A program made the translations under genes and the position numbers. A stretch of DNA of 11,489 nucleotides from Candidatus Brocadiaceae bacterium (GTDB lineage: Bacteria; Planctomycetota; MHYJ01; JACQXL01; CAKKQI01). Below, in pieces: positions 1-5,367 of the stretch (the first letter of the stretch is position 1; each line of letters begins with the position of its first letter). Below the pieces are notes generated by a model that did no database searches, was not told where the DNA came from, and worked only from the letters and a program-made list of their open reading frames with translations. Location of the stretch: the NCBI GenBank assembly GCA_919901895.1, contig CAKKQI010000254.1, positions 1 through 11,489 of the forward strand, given 5' to 3'.

Positions 1-1056
1 GCTGATGCGTTACGTTTCGGCATTATGGCTAATATACCGTTAGGTGAAGATGTTTATTTGTCTGATGACATTTATATTTCGGGCCGTAATTTCTGCAATA
101 AACTCTGGAATGCATCCAGATTAGTTCTAATGAATTTAGACCAGCCGCCCCCCGATGAACATCGGGGGACTCATGGACTGTTAGACTGTTGGACTTCCGG
201 CCCGTCGGACTCTTTGACTTCTTTTGAAGATCGCTGGATTCTAAGCCGTTTGAATACCACCATCCGTGATTATACTACCGCACTGGAAACTTATGAATTC
301 AGCCAAGCCGCCCAGGTTGTTTATCATTTTTTTTGGGGAGACTTGTGTGACTGGTATCTAGAAATGATTAAACCGCGGCTTTACCAGAAAGATACCCAGT
401 CGCAGGAAATGCTCTGCTATCTTTTTAATAATGTTTTAAGATTATTACATCCGTTTATTCCTTTTATTACCGAAGAACTCTGGCAGAAATTCCGGGATTT
501 AACCGGGCATCAGTCTTTTATGAAATATGAAGCAGTCATCATTGCCGATTGGCCCGAATTATCAAAAGACCGGATTGATCAAACTGTTGAAAAAAATATG
601 GCGTTATTAGTTAATATAATTAAAAGCATTCGTGACATTAGAAATAAAATGAATATTGACCAACGAAAACCGTTGAATGCTGTTATCTCCGGTCAGACCC
701 CAAGTGATACCCAATTGATCCAGCCGTATTTGTCTTTTATCAAACAGATGGGTTATTTAGAAGAGGTAACCATTGGTTCGCGTCTGAAAAAGCCGCCTCA
801 TTCGGCTACGGCCGTTCTCGGAGAAGCTGAAATATTCGTACCGCTGGAAGGCATTATTGATTTAACGGCCGAAAAAAAACGGCTGGAAAACCGGTTGAAT
901 AAAATAAAAGAGCAGTTATCTCTGGTAAAAAACAAAACAAGCAACCGTGAATTTATTACTAATGCGCCGCCGGAAGTAGTCAATAAGGAAAGGCAAAAAT
1001 TGGCCGACCTGACCGAGCAGTTCAATAAATTAAATGAGAATTTAAAAGACTTATAA
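1..1056 (+). CDS. valS: Valyl-tRNA synthetase, C-terminal part (5' end outside window)
   Basis: The reading frame is open from base 1 (ADALRFGIMANIPLGEDVYL) and ends with TAA at 1054-1056, so this is the 3' portion of a gene that starts before the window; the ATG at 25 is internal. The enzyme charges tRNA-Val with valine in the cytoplasm. ADALRF and GRNFCNKLWNASRLVLMNL are the conserved junction from the class I catalytic core into the anticodon-binding helical domain. EDRWILSRLN and PFIPFITEELWQ continue that domain. The last ~65 residues (from LTAEKKRLENRL) form the tRNA-binding coiled coil typical of ValRS. The HIGH and KMSKS motifs lie upstream, outside the window. One oddity is a segment of about 26 codons between VLMNL and FEDRWIL (bases ~145-222) that is Pro/Gly/Ser/Thr-rich and made of a palindrome plus degenerate octamer repeats, where other ValRS have a much shorter linker. 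The reading frame is kept. Identification is very secure. Confidence 0.97.
   Translation, partial: ADALRFGIMANIPLGEDVYLSDDIYISGRNFCNKLWNASRLVLMNLDQPPPDEHRGTHGLLDCWTSGPSDSLTSFEDRWILSRLNTTIRDYTTALETYEFSQAAQVVYHFFWGDLCDWYLEMIKPRLYQKDTQSQEMLCYLFNNVLRLLHPFIPFITEELWQKFRDLTGHQSFMKYEAVIIADWPELSKDRIDQTVEKNMALLVNIIKSIRDIRNKMNIDQRKPLNAVISGQTPSDTQLIQPYLSFIKQMGYLEEVTIGSRLKKPPHSATAVLGEAEIFVPLEGIIDLTAEKKRLENRLNKIKEQLSLVKNKTSNREFITNAPPEVVNKERQKLADLTEQFNKLNENLKDL
149..168. repeat. Perfect GC-rich palindrome inside valS
   Basis: CCCCCGATGAACATCGGGGG is a 9-bp perfect inverted repeat around an AA centre. It lies in frame within valS in the linker after VLMNL and directly precedes the octamer repeats. Similar CCCCGAT/ATCGGGG palindromes occur inside the Fn3-like gene (8763-8779) and the second secretin gene (4863-4881). 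This suggests a dispersed palindromic repeat family that is tolerated in coding sequence. Confidence 0.8.
175..222 (+). repeat. Degenerate 8-bp tandem repeat inside valS
   Basis: Six octamers occur in strict 8-base register, beginning at 175, 183, 191, 199, 207 and 215. The consensus is approximately RGACTSTT. Units 1, 2, 3 and 5 begin with RGACT, unit 6 begins with TGACT, and unit 4 (199-206) has diverged. Six units are 48 bases, a multiple of three, so the valS frame is preserved. The encoded residues (about GLLDCWTSGPSDSLTS) do not look like conserved ValRS sequence. The array is adjacent to the palindrome at 149-168, so the two may be one inserted element. Confidence 0.7.
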
Positions 1057-1083
1057 ACCACCTTTAGGCTAACGGTAATTTAA

Positions 1084-1833
1084 TCAAAGGTATTCTTTTT
1101 TAAGAATAGTCCACAGTTCCTGAAAGTTATTAATCACATAATCCGGCCGGCTCAAACCGGCTTCTTGATAATGTTTTCCCTTACGCCGAACCAGAACGGT
1201 AATCATACCGATTTGATTAGCCGGGTCAATATCACTGACCGGGTTATCACCAATATACATCACCTGCGAAGGATTAATTTTTAAGTCCGCGCAGACACGC
1301 CGGTAAAGTTTCGGATTGGGTTTGTTAATCCCGATTTGGTCTGAAATAAAAATTGCTTTGGGGTGAAAAAATTTATATAGTTTCAGACGAATCAATTTTT
1401 CCGATTGCTTGATCTCTAATCCGGCTGAAATAATTCCCAGCGTTAATCTGGTCTGGGCTATTTTTTTCAAGACGGACGGCACGTCCGCGAAAGGAACCAA
1501 TTCTTTAAATTTAGTTTCGTGGTAAGCAATAACAGCTGAAGCGACAAGAACAATCGGATTCACCGTCCGGTAAGAATTCCGGGGGAGGCGCAGCAAGAGT
1601 TTATCAAAATGATGCTCGTAATTAGAACTGAATTCGTTAATTACTTCAACCAGTTCTTTCATCACCAGCGGGTGAGGCAACCGCAAACCAGTTTTAATCA
1701 TTGCGGAAACGCTGTTGCGGCGGGCGCGCGCGGCAAATTCGGAAGTAGAATAAAGAGTGTCGTCAATATCAAATAGCACCGCTTTCAATCCGCCTGAAGC
1801 GGATCGTTTTTTTAATCTTTTACTTTCTTGCAA
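1084..1833 (-). CDS. HAD-superfamily hydrolase (phosphatase, subfamily IA type)
   Basis: This is a soluble cytoplasmic phosphatase-like protein of 249 residues. All four HAD motifs are visible: motif I FDIDDTLY (nucleophile Asp22, acid/base Asp24), motif II GIISAG (Ser136), motif III Lys171 in INKPNP, and motif IV GDNPVSDID (Asp196, Asp201). The cap is helical and inserted between motifs I and II, as in subfamily IA. The opening pattern FDIDDTLY-TSEFAARARRNSV resembles the TIGR02253-like group; this is from memory, and the substrate is unknown. The start is not certain: the longest frame begins at a TTG (1831-1833), with a weak AGGA about 10 bases upstream, and the conserved region begins ~16 residues later. 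It lies 51 bases downstream of the second secretin gene on the same strand, so it may be read through from the pilus cluster, but nothing ties its function to it. It converges on valS with a 27-base gap. Confidence 0.9.
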   Translation of the reverse strand: MQESKRLKKRSASGGLKAVLFDIDDTLYSTSEFAARARRNSVSAMIKTGLRLPHPLVMKELVEVINEFSSNYEHHFDKLLLRLPRNSYRTVNPIVLVASAVIAYHETKFKELVPFADVPSVLKKIAQTRLTLGIISAGLEIKQSEKLIRLKLYKFFHPKAIFISDQIGINKPNPKLYRRVCADLKINPSQVMYIGDNPVSDIDPANQIGMITVLVRRKGKHYQEAGLSRPDYVINNFQELWTILKKEYL

Positions 1834-1884
1834 TTCTGTTTAATCCTACTCAATCCGATTATTGATTATTTAATCCCGCTGTTA

Positions 1885-4800
1885 TTATTCGGCTTCTTTT
1901 TCCAGTTCGGACAATTCCAAAATTTCCGTCCGGAGCATAATCATTAAGTTTTGTTTTTCCAATGTTTTAGCCCGTCGTCTGAATAAAAAACCAATCAGTG
2001 GAATTTTTTGTAAAACCGGCGTACTGAGAGTAATATCGACATCCTGTATCTTTTTCAAACCACCAAGCAAAAGGGTCCCTTTATCCGGAACAATCGTACT
2101 GGTCCTGACCCGCTGCAATTGAATCCAGGGGAGTTGTAATGATAAGGCATTGTCAGAAACTCCCCGTCCGGCCGTAATGCTAAAATTTTGCAGGTCAATC
2201 AAAGTAGCCAGAGTGGGAAAGATGTGCAGGGTAACATATTTCCGGTCATAACTCATCACCGGTTTAACATCTAAAACCACCCCGGTTTGAAAGGTACCCA
2301 AGACGGGGTCATAAGCCAGGGAACCGGAAACAACTTCCAAATCCTGAATATAAGTTTGCTGTCTTAAATAAGCCACGTGGGCTCGCTGGGCATTAAAAAC
2401 CACCAGTTTAGGGGCATCCAACACCGTGGCTTTTTCCTGTTTTTGTAATGCTCTTAAAAGGATGTTTAACTGGGTATTTCCCAGAAGAGTGTACTGTAAT
2501 CCTAACCCGCCGGCATCAACCTGCCGGCCGCCCGGGGCAAATTGGGAAAATCCCTGTGCATCAAGAAAAGAATAAGCGCTCCGGAACCGGAGGTCGCGCG
2601 GCATATTGGGATTTGGCGCAAAACCGGCCGGGTTGCCGGCCGCAATAGGAATACCCGGAATAACTTCAAAGTTACCCGGTAAATCCCTCAATTCCACTCC
2701 GATATCTTCCATGAAATCATCTGTTACCGCCAGGAAAAGATTATCAATGGCAATCATACTCCCGCTGAAAGAACGCATCGTTTGCAAAAATTCAGCCACC
2801 TGGCGTTGAACCGCCGCCGTATTAATAACCACCAAACGGTTGGATTCCCCCATCCGCGAGGCACCGGCGCCTTCCCTTTCCCAACTTTTTGGAGAGGCGT
2901 TATCTTTAATCATTTCTATAAGTTTTTCTATTTCCGGAGCCGGCCGGGCAATGATTTCCACCGGCGGTGGCGCCCAGGCCGGGCCGCTGGTCGTTGGCAA
3001 TAAAAGCGACGGACCGGCAAAATCCGGAGCCGGGCGGACGATATCATCCACATTATATACCTTGACCTGTAGTTCTTCGGTAGAACCGGCTGATTGGACA
3101 ATCCAGACGCTTTTATTTTTTAAAACGTATGTTAAATTATATTGATTCAGCAGGTGTTGCAACCCGAGATTAAGCGGCAGGCCTTTAATATTCAAAGGTT
3201 TTTTATCATTAGGCGTACCGGCCCCGCTCACTTCGCCGTCAAACAGGATTGATATTTTATAAGTTTGCTGGAGAAGGTCAACGACCTCATACAAAGTATT
3301 GCTTCCGTCCAGTTCGAACGGATGCTTAATACTTTCTAGTTTTCTTTTAATTTCCAGCAGGTCCGGATCTTCCGTTACTTCGGTTTTAACCAAACCGGGT
3401 GGTTCGCGTCTTGATGCCTTAAGCCAATCGTCTTTGTCATAACGAATCAGCTGGGTTTCCGCATAAGGAATCATTGATTCTTCCATATCATCAAGAATCT
3501 GTTTCCAGTTTTCTATTTTAAGGGCCATATAATCCTGGTAAACTTTTTTATGCCGGACGCGAATACTATCTTCTTTTAATTCCTGGGCCGGCCGGAAAGC
3601 GGGAACCAATTCCAATATTTTATCGGCCAGCTTTTCCGCCATCTGGTAATTTGTTTGTTTAAAATTTAAAACCGCTTCGCCGAAGAGATGCTTAATTTTT
3701 TCCTTCAACTCCTGCTGGCGTTTTTCTTCTTCCTGCTGGGTAAGCGCTTCAGCCGCCCGGCGTTGCTGTTCAATTAACTCCGCCTCTTTTTTAACCATCC
3801 GGTCCCGTGATTCTTTAATCCGTTCACCGGCTTTTTTGCGGTATTCCGAAAGACCGATTTCATAAGGTATGGATTTTAACTTTTCATCCACCGCCTCAAA
3901 TTCATAAATCGCTTTCTGGAAATCGCCGTCGCTGAAATAACGCTCCCCCTTTAAGAAATGATTGGTGGCTTCTTTTTCCGTCGCCTGAATTTTTACCTGT
4001 AATTGGTTTTCCAGGAATTCCTTAACGGTTTTTATCTCCGCGGCCCGGTCGCCCAGCAGATATTGGGTTCTTCTAAATAATTCCTGGGCCTTCAGATGAC
4101 CGGGGTTGAGTTCCAGGGCTTTTTCCAAATTTTCCAAGGACTGCCGATACTGGGCCTGATTAAATAATTCCAGCGCAGTTTCATAATATTTCTGGGAAAT
4201 GAATTCCTTTTGCTGCATCTTGATGCTTTTTTCTTGTTCCAGTTTTCCTAAAACCCCCGCCGGAGAATCAAGGGTTTCCGGAAATTCGGGCCGTTCGGGC
4301 TCGGAAACAGCCGGGGTTTTATCCGGTATTATCGGAATAGGCGGCACTTTCGGAATGACTTCCGGTATTACCGGAGCCGGTTTAACCGGTAAAGGAAAAG
4401 ACGCAATTTCTTTAACCGGGACCGGTATTATCGGGGCCGGCGGCGGGACGACCGCTAACGGGCTGACGACTGCCTCCCCGGTGGAAAAAGGCAGGTCGGC
4501 CGAAAATACACCGATGGGATCGGTCACTTCAAAAGAAGATTCCGACATTTTAACGGCAATAGTCCGACCCGAGCCGGCGTTTCGGTTTAAATCAACCGTA
4601 ACAAAATATAATCCCGGTGTTTCCTTAACAGCCAAATTATTTATTTTAATCCGGGCAATTCCGCTTCTAAAAATATCTTTGCCGATTACCTGGTCCGTTA
4701 CAGGATTTAAAACCCCGTCGCCATTATCAAGAATGATTTTTACGGCGTTAATATCCGTATCAGAGGCAGAACCAATTTGTTCGATCGTCAAAGCCGACCA

Positions 4801-5073
4801 GTTAACCTCCGGCTGGTCTGACGCCAGAAGAAATTGGGCTAAAGAAATATCGGACGTTCCGGCCCCGATGTTATCTCGGGGAGTAACGTCTTTAATTACC
4901 GCTTTGGTGCCGATTAAATCTCCCAGGGAGAGGTGCGTAGATTTTAAAGGTGTTGACGGACCGCCGCCGCAGCCAATCAAAGCCAACCCCGCTATTATCG
5001 GAATAAGCAGGACTACCAGCCCAAATAGATTCGTTACGCTCACTACAAGAAATAAAAAGGTTATTTTTTTCAT
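1885..5073 (-). CDS. TPR-containing lipidated secretin 2 (PilQ/GspD-type, Amuc_1098-like) with Ig-like N-terminal extension
   Basis: This is an outer-membrane channel protein of 1062 residues, longer than most secretins. The order is: signal peptide with an excellent lipobox (ALIGC, Cys35, followed by GGGP); an Ig-like domain ~60-185 with an LDNGDG loop (116-120) resembling Ca-binding loops; a Pro-rich linker ~205-260 with repeated PAPIIP/PAPVIP/PIPIIP; TPR-like helices ~290-400 and ~460-500 separated by a charged coiled coil ~420-460; an STN/N0-like domain ~590-662; an N1-type domain ~668-770; then the secretin beta-domain ~775-1050. Diagnostic stretches are FMEDIGVELRDL, VLDAPKLVVFNAQRAHV, VPDKGTLLLGGL and TPVLQKIPLIGFLF. 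The ATG at 5073 has GGAGG six bases upstream, which fixes the start. It follows another secretin gene on the same strand but is separated from it by 294 bases of repeats including a MITE-like element. It could be a paralogous alternative channel or a partner subunit. The secretin call is very firm; the machine it serves is inferred. Confidence 0.93.
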   Translation of the reverse strand: MKKITFLFLVVSVTNLFGLVVLLIPIIAGLALIGCGGGPSTPLKSTHLSLGDLIGTKAVIKDVTPRDNIGAGTSDISLAQFLLASDQPEVNWSALTIEQIGSASDTDINAVKIILDNGDGVLNPVTDQVIGKDIFRSGIARIKINNLAVKETPGLYFVTVDLNRNAGSGRTIAVKMSESSFEVTDPIGVFSADLPFSTGEAVVSPLAVVPPPAPIIPVPVKEIASFPLPVKPAPVIPEVIPKVPPIPIIPDKTPAVSEPERPEFPETLDSPAGVLGKLEQEKSIKMQQKEFISQKYYETALELFNQAQYRQSLENLEKALELNPGHLKAQELFRRTQYLLGDRAAEIKTVKEFLENQLQVKIQATEKEATNHFLKGERYFSDGDFQKAIYEFEAVDEKLKSIPYEIGLSEYRKKAGERIKESRDRMVKKEAELIEQQRRAAEALTQQEEEKRQQELKEKIKHLFGEAVLNFKQTNYQMAEKLADKILELVPAFRPAQELKEDSIRVRHKKVYQDYMALKIENWKQILDDMEESMIPYAETQLIRYDKDDWLKASRREPPGLVKTEVTEDPDLLEIKRKLESIKHPFELDGSNTLYEVVDLLQQTYKISILFDGEVSGAGTPNDKKPLNIKGLPLNLGLQHLLNQYNLTYVLKNKSVWIVQSAGSTEELQVKVYNVDDIVRPAPDFAGPSLLLPTTSGPAWAPPPVEIIARPAPEIEKLIEMIKDNASPKSWEREGAGASRMGESNRLVVINTAAVQRQVAEFLQTMRSFSGSMIAIDNLFLAVTDDFMEDIGVELRDLPGNFEVIPGIPIAAGNPAGFAPNPNMPRDLRFRSAYSFLDAQGFSQFAPGGRQVDAGGLGLQYTLLGNTQLNILLRALQKQEKATVLDAPKLVVFNAQRAHVAYLRQQTYIQDLEVVSGSLAYDPVLGTFQTGVVLDVKPVMSYDRKYVTLHIFPTLATLIDLQNFSITAGRGVSDNALSLQLPWIQLQRVRTSTIVPDKGTLLLGGLKKIQDVDITLSTPVLQKIPLIGFLFRRRAKTLEKQNLMIMLRTEILELSELEKEAE
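4322..4440 (-). repeat. Imperfect repeats encoding the proline-rich linker of secretin 2
   Basis: The motif CCGGTATTA(T/C)CGG recurs at about 4323, 4362 and 4422 on the plus strand. On the coding strand it yields the related peptides PAPIIP, PAPVIP and PIPIIP. The region forms an extended Pro/Val/Ile-rich spacer between the Ig-like domain and the TPR helices, which would let the lipidated N-terminus stand off from the channel barrel. It is a coding repeat, not a separate gene. Confidence 0.6.
4863..4881. repeat. CCCCGA/TCGGGG palindrome inside secretin 2 gene
   Basis: CCCCGA and TCGGGG flank a 7-base loop. The palindrome encodes part of TPRDNIGAG near the start of the Ig-like domain. The sequence and loop size are close to the palindromes in valS (149-168) and the Fn3-like gene (8763-8779). 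It may be a member of the same repeat family, but a 6-bp stem alone could arise by chance. Confidence 0.4.
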
Positions 5074-5139
5074 ACCATGCCTCCGTTATTATGATCAGAT
5101 CTGGTTCGATTGAAACCCTCCACCCACTGTCATTGCGAA

Positions 5140-5155
5140 TCCCGCCTTAGCGGGA
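5140..5155. repeat. TCCCGC-CTTA-GCGGGA hairpin repeat
   Basis: A 6-bp perfect stem with a CTTA loop lies in the 294-base gap between the two secretin genes, about 70-80 bases upstream of the second one. It is preceded by GTCATTGCGAA, a context that resembles common dispersed palindromic repeats. It has no following T-tract in the transcribed (minus) direction, so a terminator role is unlikely. Confidence 0.55.
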
Positions 5156-5173
5156 CAAGAGTTCAGTATTAAT

Positions 5174-5342
5174 GAGCCTGTTGCACAAATGGCATAAAAC
5201 GCAAAAATGTCATGCTGTCCGATGGACTCCGAAGAGTCATGCGGACTCCTTCGGAGAACTTGGTTCAGCATCTATTCTTATACTTGGAAAGAGACCCTGA
5301 AACAAGTTCAGGGTGACAAAAACTGGTTTGTGCAATATACTC
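5174..5342. mobile_element. MITE-like element (169 bp) with terminal inverted repeats and ATTAAT flanks
   Basis: The left end GAGCCTGTTGCACAAA (5174-5189) is matched in inverted orientation by the right end (5327-5342, reverse complement GAGTATATTGCACAAA), 13 of 16 identical. Both ends are flanked directly by ATTAAT (5168-5173 and 5343-5348), consistent with a 6-bp target-site duplication; ATTAAT is its own reverse complement, so it could also be read as extra terminal repeat. No open reading frame fits inside, so the element would be non-autonomous. It contains nested hairpins: GACTC-CGAA-GAGTC (5225-5238), CTCC-TTC-GGAG (5246-5256) and the 8-bp stem at 5294-5314. The TGTTGCA-type end resembles termini of several DDE-transposase IS families; I cannot assign the family. 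It separates the two secretin genes and begins about 20 bases after the first one's stop codon. Confidence 0.65.
5291..5316. repeat. Dispersed hairpin repeat, copy 1
   Basis: ACCCTGAA-ACAAG-TTCAGGGT is an 8-bp perfect stem at 5294-5314 inside the MITE-like element. A second copy at 8985-9010 is identical over 26 bases except for two positions. Those two positions pair with each other (T-A here, C-G there), so the change is compensatory, while the ACAAG loop and the GAG/GA flanks are conserved. Confidence 0.75.
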
Positions 5343-5367
5343 ATTAATGTTATTTTATTCATACTTT

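Noticed and set aside
1057..1086. Possible bidirectional terminator between valS and the HAD gene
   Set aside because: Only ACCTTT/AAAGGT can pair, over a loop of about 20 bases, with no GC-rich stem or T-tract. The evidence is too weak to call.
4199..5113. Long plus-strand open frame (304 codons) opposite the secretin 2 N-terminus
   Set aside because: The minus strand here has a clear lipoprotein signal, ribosome-binding site and TPR/Pro-rich coding. The plus-strand peptide is low-complexity Gly/Thr/Ser and is an antisense shadow of Pro/Val-rich codons.
5174..5342. Repeat cluster between the secretins considered as a CRISPR array or tRNA/ncRNA gene
   Set aside because: There are no regularly spaced direct repeats with unique spacers and no cloverleaf with conserved tRNA positions. 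The structure is inverted-repeat based.
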